A stretch of 64,000 nucleotides of DNA, from contig CACBYV010000003.1 in NCBI GenBank assembly GCA_902543575.1, positions 1 through 64,000 of the forward strand, written 5' to 3'. The DNA is from an uncultured Pelagibacteraceae bacterium. GTDB taxonomy: Bacteria; Pseudomonadota; Alphaproteobacteria; Pelagibacterales; Pelagibacteraceae. Positions 1 to 10,178 of the stretch are shown here, one piece after another. The number at the start of each line of letters is the position of its first letter. Positions within the stretch are counted from its first letter, which is position 1. The position numbers were made by a program, and so were the translations under genes. The notes below the pieces were generated by a model. It was not told where the DNA came from and did no database searches. It saw only the letters and a program-made list of their open reading frames with translations.

Positions 1-232
1 CAAAATTATTCCCTGCAATTAAAATCTTAGAATTATCATATGGAGATTTATTTAAGATAAAGTCATCTATTACTTTACCTTCTTCGTCATATCTCATTTC
101 ATAAAATAAATTTTTTCCAAGTCCTGTTCTTTTTATTGTTTTTAAAAATTGCTTTGGAATAATCATATCTGTATCGATATTTACAATTGGTAAATATGCA
201 GGAATACTTTTTAATGTTGAGAATTTGTTCAT
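1..232 (-). CDS. leuD: 3-isopropylmalate dehydratase small subunit, N-terminal part (runs off window start)
   Basis: Reverse-strand translation [49 protein letters not shown]... is LeuD-like; directly upstream of the leuC stop codon side. Confidence 0.93.
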   Translation of the reverse strand, partial: MNKFSTLKSIPAYLPIVNIDTDMIIPKQFLKTIKRTGLGKNLFYEMRYDEEGKVIDDFILNKSPYDNSKILIAGNNF

Positions 233-1636
233 TTAACTATTGTATTTTCTAACATCATCTAAATTTCCAGATATAGCAGCTGCAGCAGCCATAGCTGGAC
301 TAACTAAATGAGTTCTTCCACCTCGTCCTTGTCTTCCTTCGAAATTTCTATTTGATGTTGATGCACATCTTTCTTCTGGCTTCAACTTATCTGCATTCAT
401 AGCTAAACACATTGAGCAACCTGGCTCACGCCATTCAAATCCAGAATTTTTAAATATTACATCTAAACCTTCTTGCTCTGCTTGTTGTTTTACTAATCCT
501 GAACCAGGAACTATCATTGCATTTACATGAGAAGCAATTTTTTTATCTTTTAATATTTTTGCAGCTTCTCTTAAATCTTCAATTCTTCCATTTGTGCAAC
601 TTCCAATAAAAACTTTATCAATTCTAATATCTTTTATTTTAGTTTTCGGCTTTAAACCCATATATTTTAATGACCTGTTAATAGAATTTTTTCTGTCTTC
701 GTTTTGCTCATTTTCAGGATCGGGAACAATTCCATCAATATCTACTACATCCTGAGGCGAAGTTCCCCAAGTTACCATTGGTTTAATATCTTTGCCCTCA
801 AGACTGATTTCTTTGTCAAATACTGCATCACCATCAGACTTTAATTTACTCCAATATTCTAATGCTTTGTCCCAATTTGAATTCTTTGGAGACATTGGTT
901 TACCTTTTAAATAATTAAAAACTTTTTCATCTGGTTCTATAAGTCCAGCCCTTGCTCCACCTTCAATTGTCATATTGCAAATAGTCATTCTTTGTTCGAC
1001 ACTTAAATTCGAAATTAAGTTTCCAGCATATTCAATTACATAACCAGTTCCACCAGCTGTACCAATTTTTCCGATTATTTGTAATATTACATCCTTAGAT
1101 GTTACTCCAACAGGAAGAGATCCATTAACGTTTATTCTAAAATTTTTTGATTTTTTTTGAACTAAAGTCTGTGTTGCCAAGACATGTTCCACTTCCGAAG
1201 TTCCAATTCCGAATGCTAATGCACCAAATGCTCCGTGCGTAGCAGTGTGGCTATCACCACAAACAATAATCGTTCCTGGTTGTGTAAATCCCTGCTCTGG
1301 ACCAATAATATGAACTATTCCTTGTCTTTTATCGTTCATTCCAAAAAGATTTATTCCAAATTCTGCACAGTTTTTTTCTAGTGTCTCAATTTGTATTTTT
1401 GAATCTTCGTCAGTAATAGGCACTGATCTATCCGTTGTTGGAACATTATGATCTGCTACTGCTAAAGTTAAAGAAGGTTGTCTAACTTTTCTATTAGAAT
1501 TTCTTAAACCTTCAAATGCTTGTGGACTAGTAACTTCATGAATTAAATGTCTATCAACAAATAAAAGTGAAGTCCCATTCTCTTGTTGATGAACAAGATG
1601 ATCATTCCATATTTTATCGTATATAGTTTGAGGCAT
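233..1636 (-). CDS. leuC: 3-isopropylmalate dehydratase large subunit
   Basis: ORF with [56 protein letters not shown] and CSMCLAMN aconitase-family motifs. Confidence 0.98.
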   Translation of the reverse strand: MPQTIYDKIWNDHLVHQQENGTSLLFVDRHLIHEVTSPQAFEGLRNSNRKVRQPSLTLAVADHNVPTTDRSVPITDEDSKIQIETLEKNCAEFGINLFGMNDKRQGIVHIIGPEQGFTQPGTIIVCGDSHTATHGAFGALAFGIGTSEVEHVLATQTLVQKKSKNFRINVNGSLPVGVTSKDVILQIIGKIGTAGGTGYVIEYAGNLISNLSVEQRMTICNMTIEGGARAGLIEPDEKVFNYLKGKPMSPKNSNWDKALEYWSKLKSDGDAVFDKEISLEGKDIKPMVTWGTSPQDVVDIDGIVPDPENEQNEDRKNSINRSLKYMGLKPKTKIKDIRIDKVFIGSCTNGRIEDLREAAKILKDKKIASHVNAMIVPGSGLVKQQAEQEGLDVIFKNSGFEWREPGCSMCLAMNADKLKPEERCASTSNRNFEGRQGRGGRTHLVSPAMAAAAAISGNLDDVRKYNS

Positions 1637-1645
1637 TGTAAAAAA

Positions 1646-2227
1646 TTATTTTTTTACTTCAGGATTTTCTTTTTTTTCATCAGTTTTTTTTTCCACTGAT
1701 GGGGTTTCTTCTTTAGTTTCTTTTTTTTCTTCTGGTTTTTTTGCTTCTACTTTTGGAGCATCTTTATTGGAATCTTGTTGGCTATCTGCTGTTTTTTGTT
1801 CTGTATCAGGCATAACATTTTCTTCTGTTACTTCGTGAATCTTAGTTTCAACATCTATACCTATTTTCTTTTTAATTTTTTCTGCAATTCTTGCAGATTT
1901 ACCTGTTCTATCTCTCAAATAATATAACTTGGCTCTTCTAACTTTTCCTGACCTTACAACTTTAATTGTATCTACAATCGGACTATATAAAGCAAATGTT
2001 CTTTCCACACCCTCACCAAAAGAAATTTTTCTTACAGTAAAAGAAGAATTGATATCTCTATTTTTTTTTGCAATACACACACCTTCAAAATATTGAATAC
2101 GATCTCTTTTTCCCTCAGTTATTCTAACTCCAACTTTAACAATGTCCCCTGGGAAAAATTCTGGATGCTTTCTCTCAGAAATAATTTTTTTTACTTTAGA
2201 TTGATTAATTTCTTCAATTGTCTTCAT
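1646..2227 (-). CDS. rplS: 50S ribosomal protein L19 with charged C-terminal extension
   Basis: [33 protein letters not shown]...[13 protein letters not shown]...[21 protein letters not shown] is L19; followed by a Glu/Lys-rich tail. Confidence 0.97.
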   Translation of the reverse strand: MKTIEEINQSKVKKIISERKHPEFFPGDIVKVGVRITEGKRDRIQYFEGVCIAKKNRDINSSFTVRKISFGEGVERTFALYSPIVDTIKVVRSGKVRRAKLYYLRDRTGKSARIAEKIKKKIGIDVETKIHEVTEENVMPDTEQKTADSQQDSNKDAPKVEAKKPEEKKETKEETPSVEKKTDEKKENPEVKK

Positions 2228-2228
2228 T

Positions 2229-2924
2229 TTAATTCTCTTTAGTCTTTTTATATAATTGCCACAAATCTGGTCTTCGGTCGCGTGTTATAGCCTCAGATTG
2301 AGATAAACGCCAGTCTTTAATTTTGGCGTGATCGCCTGATAATAGCACATCTGGGACACTTTTTTCCTCCCATATTTGAGGTTTTGTAAATTGAGGATAC
2401 TCTAAAAGTCCGTTTTCAAAACTTTCTTCTTTAGCTGAATTTGTATTGCCAAGAATACCAGGAATAAATCTTAAAATTGCATCAAGAATTACAAATGAAG
2501 CTCCTTCACCTCCAGATAAAACAAAGTCTCCTATACTTAATTCCTCAATATTTCTTGTTTTTAATAATCTTTCATCAACTCCCTCAAAGTGTCCACAAAT
2601 TATATTTATTGTTTTTTCTTGAGATAGTTGTTTTGCTAATTGATGATTGAACAACTTACCCTTCGGACTTAGATAAATAATCTTTTCGCCATCTTTAACA
2701 TTCATATCTATTGATTTTGCTAATACATCTGCTTTCATTAACATACCTTCACCTCCTCCATAGGGAGTGTCATCAACAGTTTTATGTTTATCAAATGCAT
2801 ACTCTCTTATATCCACAGTATCTATTTTCCATTTATTCTCTGATAGTGCTTTACCAAAAATACCTTGACCTAAATAACCTGGAAAAAAATCTGGATAGAG
2901 TGTGAATATACGAGCTTCTAACAT
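2229..2924 (-). CDS. trmD: tRNA (guanine-N1)-methyltransferase
   Basis: TrmD motifs [49 protein letters not shown]. Confidence 0.97.
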   Translation of the reverse strand: MLEARIFTLYPDFFPGYLGQGIFGKALSENKWKIDTVDIREYAFDKHKTVDDTPYGGGEGMLMKADVLAKSIDMNVKDGEKIIYLSPKGKLFNHQLAKQLSQEKTINIICGHFEGVDERLLKTRNIEELSIGDFVLSGGEGASFVILDAILRFIPGILGNTNSAKEESFENGLLEYPQFTKPQIWEEKSVPDVLLSGDHAKIKDWRLSQSEAITRDRRPDLWQLYKKTKEN

Positions 2925-3370
2925 TATTTTTTTTCTTCTTCCTTAGGTGCTTCTGCTGGCTTAGCTTCTTCCTTAGGTGCTTCTGCTGGTTTAGCTTCTT
3001 CCTTAGGTGCTTCTGCTGGTTTAGATGCATCTCCTTCTGGTTTCGCTTCTCCACCTTCGTCAGCTTTTTTTCTATCTTTTTTAGGAATTGCTTTTTGAGG
3101 ATTGTTTCCTTTTTCAGGCATTGGCGTTATATCGTTTTCTCCCAATAACCTTGCAACTCTTGTTGTTGGCTGAGCTCCTTGACCTAGCCAATATTTAATT
3201 CGCTCAGAATCTAAGCCAATCCTTTCCTTTTTATCCTTCGGTAATAACGGATTATAAAAACCTAATTTTTCTATAAACCTTCCGTCTCTTGGAAATCTAC
3301 TATCAGCCACAACAATTTTATATACTGGCCTTTTTTTAGTACCTCCCATTGATAGTCTCATTTTTAACAT
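2924..3370 (-). CDS. rpsP: 30S ribosomal protein S16 with repetitive C-terminal extension
   Basis: [39 protein letters not shown] is S16; C-terminus has [10 protein letters not shown] repeats. Confidence 0.97.
   Translation of the reverse strand: MLKMRLSMGGTKKRPVYKIVVADSRFPRDGRFIEKLGFYNPLLPKDKKERIGLDSERIKYWLGQGAQPTTRVARLLGENDITPMPEKGNNPQKAIPKKDRKKADEGGEAKPEGDASKPAEAPKEEAKPAEAPKEEAKPAEAPKEEEKK
2935..3024. repeat. About three tandem 30-bp in-frame repeats encoding ([10 protein letters not shown])n in the S16 tail
   Basis: ccttaggtgcttctgctgg[c/t]ttagcttctt repeats at 2941, 2971 and 3001 (last copy diverges at its 3' end). Confidence 0.95.
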
Positions 3371-3384
3371 TACTTATATCTCCT

Positions 3385-4743
3385 TTATTTTAATTGATTA
3401 AATAGTTCAGGCGGGATCCCTTTATCCGCCATTCCTTTCATGTTTCCTTTAGACATTTTTTTCATCATTTCTGACATCATCTTAAATTGTTTTAACAACT
3501 TATTGATAGTGGCAATGTCTGTACCTGAGCCATTAGCAATTCTTTTTTTTCTTGATCCATTTATAATCTTAGGATTTTCTCTTTCTTGCTTTGTCATTGA
3601 TAAAATAACAGCTTCATTTTGAGTTATAATTTTTTCATCTATTCCTGATTGGTCCATTTGTGATTTAATTTTTGAAACTCCAGGGAGAAATGACATTATG
3701 CCTTCAATTCCACCCATCTTTTTCATTTGACGTAATTGAGAAAGATAATCTTCCATCGAGAATTGACCTTTTTTAAGTTTCTCTTCTGTTTTCTTTAAAT
3801 TTTCTTGATCTAAATCTTCTGAGGCTTTTTCAACTAAGGAAACGATATCTCCCATTCCCAAAATTCTATTTGCAATTCGATCAGGATGGAAAACTTCAAA
3901 ATTCTCAATTTTTTCTCCAACACCAAGAAACTTTATGGGGACCTCAGCAACATATTTCATACTCAATGCAGCTCCACCTCTTCCATCTCCATCTGCTCTT
4001 GTAAGTATAATGCCGCTCAAATTTACTGTATTTTTAAATTCCTTTGCTACATTAGCAGCAACTTGACCTGTTAGAGAATCTGCTACCAGTATAGTTTCTG
4101 CAGGATTAATAATAGTTTCAATTTGTTTGATTTCATTCATCATTTGAAAATCTATTTGTGTTCTTCCAGCAGTATCAAATAAAACTACTTCACAACCATT
4201 TAAATTTGCAGCACTTAAAGCTCTTCTACAAATATCAGCAGGAAGCTGGCCTTCTATAATTGGCAAAGTTTCAATATTATTTTGTTCACCCAAAAGTCTC
4301 AATTGCTCTTGCGCGGCAGGTCTGTAAACGTCCAAACTAGCCATCATAACTTTTTTCTTGTTATTTTTTTCTAAAAATTTCGCTAATTTTGAGGTTGTTG
4401 TAGTTTTTCCTGAACCTTGCAACCCAACTAGCATGATTGGAACTGGAGGGACAGCATTAAGGGAGATTTCAGAATTCTTATCACCTAAAAAAGATACTAT
4501 TTCGTCATAAACGATTTTTACAACCATATCCCCGGGAGAAGTTGATCTTATAATTTCTTGACCTAGCGCTTTAGGCTTAACTCTACTAATAAACTCCTTA
4601 ACTACGTCTATAGAAACATCGGCTTCTAATAAGGCCAACCTTATACCTTTTAAACCCTCATCAACTTGCTTTTCATCAAGAGAAGGAGCTTTTTTTAATG
4701 AAGAAAAAATTTCCTCAAATTTATTAGTTAAATTTTCAAACAT
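3385..4743 (-). CDS. ffh: Signal recognition particle GTPase Ffh
   Basis: MFENLTNKFEEIFSSL..., GLQGSGKTTTTSKLAKF, DVYRPAAQEQL, DTAGR, LTRADGDGRGGAALS, Met-rich M domain. Start taken at ATG 4743; the ORF-track extension to 4824 reads through the upstream structured region. Confidence 0.95.
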   Translation of the reverse strand: MFENLTNKFEEIFSSLKKAPSLDEKQVDEGLKGIRLALLEADVSIDVVKEFISRVKPKALGQEIIRSTSPGDMVVKIVYDEIVSFLGDKNSEISLNAVPPVPIMLVGLQGSGKTTTTSKLAKFLEKNNKKKVMMASLDVYRPAAQEQLRLLGEQNNIETLPIIEGQLPADICRRALSAANLNGCEVVLFDTAGRTQIDFQMMNEIKQIETIINPAETILVADSLTGQVAANVAKEFKNTVNLSGIILTRADGDGRGGAALSMKYVAEVPIKFLGVGEKIENFEVFHPDRIANRILGMGDIVSLVEKASEDLDQENLKKTEEKLKKGQFSMEDYLSQLRQMKKMGGIEGIMSFLPGVSKIKSQMDQSGIDEKIITQNEAVILSMTKQERENPKIINGSRKKRIANGSGTDIATINKLLKQFKMMSEMMKKMSKGNMKGMADKGIPPELFNQLK

Positions 4744-4855
4744 AATTTCGCACAGCAAGTATCGCACCAGTGGGCGAACCCTCGCTGACTGGTGTCGATC
4801 TCTTTGTTTCCAAAGACACCGCAAATTGCTGTATTTTGCGGAAGTGCGCGTAAAC
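4744..4855 (-). ncRNA. Putative structured 5' leader RNA of ffh
   Basis: Reverse strand CGCACTTCCGCAAAATACAGCAATTTGCGGTGTCTTTGGAAACAAAGAGATCGACACCAGTCAGCGAGGGTTCGCCCACTGGTGCGATACTTGCTGTGCG: GC-rich island with stems 4819-4825/4835-4841, 4801-4806/4811-4816 (GAAA tetraloop), 4765-4771/4788-4794 and 4749-4753/4844-4848. Confidence 0.75.
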
Positions 4856-4902
4856 TATATTAGAGGTTCAAAAAGTCAATAAATAAGTTAAGTATTATTT
4901 AT

Positions 4903-5727
4903 ATGGAATTTGAAGCATTTAAAATGGATGGATTAGGTAACGACTTTGTTATTATTGATCAGAGAATAAATAATTTAAACTTATCAAATGACCAAATCTT
5001 AAAAATTTGTGACAGAGATTTCATAGGGTGCGATCAGTTGATCTACATAAAAAAAAGTCAAAAAGCTGATGCTGATGTTGCTTTTTTTAACTCGGATGGA
5101 AGCCGCTCAGATGCATGTGGAAATGGAACTAGATGCGTTGCTTATTTACTAAGTATTGAAAAAAATAAAAAAGAAATTGAAATTTCAGTATCCTCAAAAA
5201 TATTAAAATCTAAGGTCCTTAATAATAAAGATGTTGAAACAATAATTGGAACTCCAAATTTAGAGTGGAACAAAATTCCTTTAAGTAAAGATCTTGATAC
5301 TAAAAATCTATCACTTGGTATGATTGATATTGACGGAAATAAAATGAATGGTGGTATTGCAGTGAATGTTGGAAATCCTCATGTCATATATTTTTGCGAG
5401 GATATAGAAAAAATAAATTTAAAAAAGTATGGACCATTAATAGAAAATCATGAAGTTTTCCCTGAAAAATGTAATGTCACAATAGCTCAAAAAATTAGTG
5501 AACAACATTACAAAATTAAAGTTTGGGAGAGGGGCGCTGGTTTAACAAAAGCTTGCGGGACTGCAGCATGTGCAACGGCAGTCGCAGCTAATTTAAATCA
5601 ACTACAAAATAGTAATTCAAAAATAGAATTTTCAACAGGAATTTTAAATATTCAAATTGATAATGAATTAAATATAAAAATGAGAGGTCCTGTCTCTGAA
5701 ATTGAAAAAATTAATATCAAAATATAA
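4903..5727 (+). CDS. dapF: Diaminopimelate epimerase
   Basis: FKMDGLGNDFVIID, SDACGNGTRCVA, NPHVIYF, ERGAGLTKACGTAACA. Confidence 0.97.
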   Translation: MEFEAFKMDGLGNDFVIIDQRINNLNLSNDQILKICDRDFIGCDQLIYIKKSQKADADVAFFNSDGSRSDACGNGTRCVAYLLSIEKNKKEIEISVSSKILKSKVLNNKDVETIIGTPNLEWNKIPLSKDLDTKNLSLGMIDIDGNKMNGGIAVNVGNPHVIYFCEDIEKINLKKYGPLIENHEVFPEKCNVTIAQKISEQHYKIKVWERGAGLTKACGTAACATAVAANLNQLQNSNSKIEFSTGILNIQIDNELNIKMRGPVSEIEKINIKI

Positions 5728-6644
5728 TGGGTATTTTTGAAAAATTTAAAATCGGATTTAAAAGAAGTGCAAGTAATATAGCATCAGGTCTTAAAGAAAT
5801 AATAGTTAAGAAAGAAATTGACGATACAACTCTTGATAAAATAGAGGAATTCTTGATCGGCTCAGACGTGGGCATAGATGCAGCATCAGAGATAAAATCT
5901 ATAATTGCTCAAAAAAAGATTGATCCAAAAAATGATCCAATAAAGGAAGTTTTTGAAATACTTAATAATTATATTTTAGAACTAATGAAACCCCTAGAAA
6001 AGAAAGATTTTTTCTTAAAAAAAGAAAAGACAAATATAATATTAGTTTCAGGTGTTAATGGAGTTGGTAAGACAACTACTATTGGAAAATTAGGAAAAAT
6101 ATTTATACAAAATAATAATAAAGTTCTTTTTTCAGCATGCGATACATTTAGAGCAGCTGCTATTGATCAATTAGAAGAATGGGCTAACAGGGTTGATGCT
6201 AAAATTGTAAAATCAGATCCTGGTTCAGATCCAGCTTCAGTTGCTTTTAAAGCAATGGAAATAGCTCAAAGTCAAAACATAAATCAAGTAATAGTAGACA
6301 CGGCAGGAAGATTACAAAATAAAAAGAATTTAATGGATGAATTAAAAAAAATAGGAAATGTAATTAAAAAAAGTGATGAAACAGCACCTCACGAGGTTAT
6401 CTTAGTTTTAGATGCAACATCGGGACAAAATATAATTAATCAACTCGAAGAATTTAATAAATTACTTCCAATCACAGGCATCATAATGACAAAACTTGAT
6501 GGAACTGCAAAAGGTGGAATATTGATTGCGATTTCAAAGAAATATAAAGTACCTATTGTTGGTCTCGGGCTTGGAGAAAAAGAGGATGACTTACAAATAT
6601 TTGAAGCTGAGAAGTTTGCAAGTGCATTTACCCAAGTTAATTAA
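5727..6644 (+). CDS. ftsY: Signal recognition particle receptor FtsY
   Basis: NG domain: VSGVNGVGKTTTIGKLG, ACDTFRAAAIDQLEEW, VDTAGRLQNKKNLMDEL, TKLDGTAKGG. Confidence 0.97.
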   Translation: MGIFEKFKIGFKRSASNIASGLKEIIVKKEIDDTTLDKIEEFLIGSDVGIDAASEIKSIIAQKKIDPKNDPIKEVFEILNNYILELMKPLEKKDFFLKKEKTNIILVSGVNGVGKTTTIGKLGKIFIQNNNKVLFSACDTFRAAAIDQLEEWANRVDAKIVKSDPGSDPASVAFKAMEIAQSQNINQVIVDTAGRLQNKKNLMDELKKIGNVIKKSDETAPHEVILVLDATSGQNIINQLEEFNKLLPITGIIMTKLDGTAKGGILIAISKKYKVPIVGLGLGEKEDDLQIFEAEKFASAFTQVN

Positions 6645-7200
6645 GCAAATTTTTAGAAATTAAAGGTTTATAAATGTTGCACTCAAAATTATTTTTTAGA
6701 GATTTATAACCACAGTTTTCAGCATAAGAAGAGATTATAAAATTTAATTTGCCAGATGTATTAGCAATTTCTAGCTTATTATTTTTTATGTCATATTTTA
6801 AATTTTCATAAAAATTTTTTTTTGCACTTATCAAAATTAAAGTGTTGTTGTCATTTAATAAATAGTAAGCAAAATCCTCTGGGAAAAGTGGGTAATTATA
6901 TTTTTTTGATATTTTTTTAACTTTTTTTGGAAACCATTCATATGAAATCAGAGGGTAATCTTTATTTAAATTTTTATCATATAAGTATAAATCCTGTGGA
7001 AAATCATTAATATAATTATAAAATTCTCCCTTTGCTAAGATAGCTTTCTTCCGTGTTTTAAAATATAGAGTGAACTCACTATTGTAAGAGTTCATTTTTC
7101 CAATATGAAAATAATTGTTATTATAGTACTCATTATTTATTTCTGAACTAAGTTTTGTTGGCAATATTAATAAAAAAAGTAATAAAAGGAATTTAAACAT
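6637..7200 (-). CDS. Hypothetical secreted protein
   Basis: 187-aa ORF with N-terminal signal-peptide-like segment MFKFLLLLFLLILPTKLSS. Confidence 0.6.
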   Translation of the reverse strand: MFKFLLLLFLLILPTKLSSEINNEYYNNNYFHIGKMNSYNSEFTLYFKTRKKAILAKGEFYNYINDFPQDLYLYDKNLNKDYPLISYEWFPKKVKKISKKYNYPLFPEDFAYYLLNDNNTLILISAKKNFYENLKYDIKNNKLEIANTSGKLNFIISSYAENCGYKSLKNNFECNIYKPLISKNLLN

Positions 7201-7248
7201 ATCTAAAGTTAGAATTTAAAAGTGATGTGGATTTGTTTAAATTATGTC

Positions 7249-8061
7249 TTAATTTAAACTTTTTATAAAATTGTCGATTGATTGAATTAAATTTTTATTA
7301 AATTCCATCATATGGTCGTCGTTTTCATTAAAATAATTTGACTTAACACCACCATATTTATTAAATATTTCTTCGCCCATATAAAATGGCACAATATTAT
7401 CCTTTTTCCCGTGCATCACATGCATGGGAAACTTTATTTTGTTAATTTTTTCAATAGATTTGTATTTATCTTTTAAAATAATTTTTGCAGGAAGATATGG
7501 ATAATATTTTTGTGCCAAAATCTCCATAGATGTAAATGGGGACTCTAATATTATACCTGCAAATAAATTGTTACTTGCGGTCTCTATTGCTACAGCAGTA
7601 CCAAGAGATTCTCCATAGAGAACAATATCTTTATCTTCTATATTGTTTTGATTAAGCCATTCTTTGGCTTTAATTGCATCTTTATAAAGTCCAATTTCTG
7701 TTGGTTTGCCTTTATTTCCACTAAAGCCTCTATATGCAAAAATTAAATAGTTTAAATCTAATTCTGCAAACTCATTTAGTTTATAAATTCTATTATCTAA
7801 TTTTCCAGCATTTCCGTGAAAAAAAAGCAAAGTTTTAGAGTTATTATTTTTTTTGTAATACCATCCAACTAGATCATTATCAGATTGAATACTTACTTTT
7901 TCGATTTTGTGAGATAGAGGTCCCTCATCTAAATAATTATTTTCTCCAGGATGGTATAATAATTTTCTTTGATAAAAATAAACTATTAGAGAAACTCCAA
8001 AGTAAATAATAAAAATATAAAACAGAATTTTTGCAAATAACATTTTAGGCTTTAATTTCAT
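7249..8061 (-). CDS. Alpha/beta hydrolase (serine aminopeptidase S33-like, membrane anchored)
   Basis: LLFFHGNAGK, YRGFSGNKGKPTE, LYGESLGTAVAIE nucleophile elbow, MHGKKDNIVP. Confidence 0.88.
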   Translation of the reverse strand: MKLKPKMLFAKILFYIFIIYFGVSLIVYFYQRKLLYHPGENNYLDEGPLSHKIEKVSIQSDNDLVGWYYKKNNNSKTLLFFHGNAGKLDNRIYKLNEFAELDLNYLIFAYRGFSGNKGKPTEIGLYKDAIKAKEWLNQNNIEDKDIVLYGESLGTAVAIETASNNLFAGIILESPFTSMEILAQKYYPYLPAKIILKDKYKSIEKINKIKFPMHVMHGKKDNIVPFYMGEEIFNKYGGVKSNYFNENDDHMMEFNKNLIQSIDNFIKSLN

Positions 8062-8947
8062 TTTTACTTTTTCTTCTTACCAAATAAATACCAAAAAACA
8101 CAAATATAGTACCTATTAAATGATAATTTTCCAAAATCTCTGAAAAAAATATTATTCCATAAAAAGCTCCATAAATTGTATAGAGGTATAGTGTGAAACC
8201 GGTTGTTGATGGTCCTAAGTATTTAATAGTTAATGTGTATAGTGAGAAAGCAATTATACCTGGAGAAATTGCTGCAAACAAAATCCAATAATAAAATTCT
8301 TCATTGAATAAAGTTTTTTCAAAATAAATATGCTCTATAAAATAAAAAGGCAAAATAGATAAAAAACCAAAGAAAGATATAATTGTTAGTCTTGGAAAAA
8401 AATTGAGTTCTGAATTCCATTGAAAAAGCATAACTGTATAAATCGCCCAGCCTAATGCTGCTCCTAACATCCAAAAATCTCCAGAAGCAAATTTTAATTC
8501 AAGAAGTAAATTGATATCGCCCTTTAAAATTACAGCAAACACTCCAACTAGACAAAAAAGTAAGCCAATAAATTGGAAAATATTTATCTTATCTTTAAAA
8601 AGAAAATATGAGATTAAAATTATAAATATTGGTGAAGAAGTATAAAGAATTCCCATATTAACAATGGTTGTAGATGAACCAGCCATATATGGAAATATTC
8701 CACAAACACCACATCCCATCAAACCTAGAAAAAAACTTCTTTTACTCTCTTTTTTAATAGTCTGAAAATTATCAAATAAATACTTATAATTTAGGACGAA
8801 TAAAATAATGAAAAAAATAAACCATCTCCAAAAAGATAAAGATATTGGAGGAACATCATCAACACCACCTCTTGCTACAATTAAATTACTAGCCATAAAA
8901 AGTGGCTGAAATAATAATAGAAAATATCCGATAAAATTTTTATTCAT
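8045..8947 (-). CDS. DMT superfamily (EamA) transporter
   Basis: About 10 hydrophobic segments; LSFWRWFIFF, YTSSPIFIILISYFLFKDKIN, two-repeat EamA layout. Confidence 0.88.
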   Translation of the reverse strand: MNKNFIGYFLLLFQPLFMASNLIVARGGVDDVPPISLSFWRWFIFFIILFVLNYKYLFDNFQTIKKESKRSFFLGLMGCGVCGIFPYMAGSSTTIVNMGILYTSSPIFIILISYFLFKDKINIFQFIGLLFCLVGVFAVILKGDINLLLELKFASGDFWMLGAALGWAIYTVMLFQWNSELNFFPRLTIISFFGFLSILPFYFIEHIYFEKTLFNEEFYYWILFAAISPGIIAFSLYTLTIKYLGPSTTGFTLYLYTIYGAFYGIIFFSEILENYHLIGTIFVFFGIYLVRRKSKNEIKA

Positions 8948-10148
8948 TTTTATTTAATATTAAAAAAAATAAGTAACTTAAAACGCATAAAAATAAAAAA
9001 ATTGAAAAAGAAATTTGATAGCTCATTGTAATAGTAGCACCTAAATTTCTAGAAAAATCTATTATTAAACCAATTATCCATTGTACAAAAAAAGTACCAG
9101 AAAATAAAAATACATTGAATGAAGTTAAAGATTTTCCTGCTAGTTTAGTAGGAAAATTTAATGCTATTGCTGGTTGGGTTAAAGAAATTACTATTGATGA
9201 TAAAATATAAAGAGTGAACATGGTTGCACCAGCTTTGTCTCCCATTATGACTATTAAAAATAAAATTATATAACTTACAGGAAGTGTAAATTTTACAATT
9301 CTCATACTGTCAATTCCCTTGGAAGATAGTTTTGGCAAAAAATATCCCCATATTAAAAAAGAAAAAAGCATAGTTACATTTATCCAAAATAAACCTGTCG
9401 CACTTTGTATTGCATCATAACCCGTCACATTTAGCATCCATGGGCCAGCCCACAATGTTTGTATTGCTTGAACACCTCCATAATTAAAAAATGCAAGCGG
9501 TACTAAGCTAATAAAGAATTTATTTTTCCATATGTGGGAAAGATTTTGAAGATTATTATTTTGGTCTTCATCCCTCTTAGTTTCCCACGAAGGTATTAAA
9601 ATTGATATTAATATTATGCTTATCAAAATTAAAGAGGCTATAATTAAAAAAATTGATCGCCAACCAATTATTGGTAATAAAATTTGAACTGGTAGAGTTG
9701 ATGCAACAAATCCAAAATTTGCAACCATCAACATCCATGAATTTGCACGTTGTTGATATTTTTCTTCAAACCATACTCTGTAACCAGTTAAAGGACCCAT
9801 TAAACAAGCAGCAACACCTACACCAATGAAAATTCTAGAAATTAATAAACCTGCAAAACTTTTAGCAAAAGCAAATGAAATAGTTCCAATAAGAGCAATG
9901 ATTAATAAATATCCGATAACTTTTTTTGGACCAAATCTATCTAATAACATACCAGTAGGAATTTGCATGAGCGAAAACCCTAGAAAATATCCTCCAGCTA
10001 AAAGTCCAAGATTAGCAGCACTTAAATTGAATTCAGTTGAAAGAGCAGGTGTTAATGTTGCGGTAATTGATCTCAGTAAATTTGATATAAAAAAGCCAAA
10101 GGCAAATACAGAAAAAATTACAATACTTTTATTTATTTTATTGATCAT
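8940..10148 (-). CDS. MFS transporter
   Basis: 12-TM-like; LGLLAGGYFLGFSLMQIPTGMLLDRFGPKKV MFS motif. Confidence 0.92.
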   Translation of the reverse strand: MINKINKSIVIFSVFAFGFFISNLLRSITATLTPALSTEFNLSAANLGLLAGGYFLGFSLMQIPTGMLLDRFGPKKVIGYLLIIALIGTISFAFAKSFAGLLISRIFIGVGVAACLMGPLTGYRVWFEEKYQQRANSWMLMVANFGFVASTLPVQILLPIIGWRSIFLIIASLILISIILISILIPSWETKRDEDQNNNLQNLSHIWKNKFFISLVPLAFFNYGGVQAIQTLWAGPWMLNVTGYDAIQSATGLFWINVTMLFSFLIWGYFLPKLSSKGIDSMRIVKFTLPVSYIILFLIVIMGDKAGATMFTLYILSSIVISLTQPAIALNFPTKLAGKSLTSFNVFLFSGTFFVQWIIGLIIDFSRNLGATITMSYQISFSIFLFLCVLSYLFFLILNKNE

Positions 10149-10178
10149 TTATATTTTTTATGAAATTACAGTTCTATT

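Noticed and set aside
2935-3024. Tandem 30-bp repeats as a possible CRISPR-like array
   Set aside because: Repeats are contiguous without spacers, in frame within rpsP and encode an [10 protein letters not shown] tail.
2851-3054. 67-aa minus-strand ORF ([10 protein letters not shown] repeats)
   Set aside because: Out-of-frame reading of the rpsP repeat region; repeats keep any frame open.
4744-4855. Possible canonical SRP 4.5S RNA (ffs) next to ffh
   Set aside because: The conserved SRP core (GGCCCGGAAGGGAGCA-type with GGAA tetraloop) is not present on either strand; the fold is multi-hairpin rather than one long stem. A cis-leader fits better.
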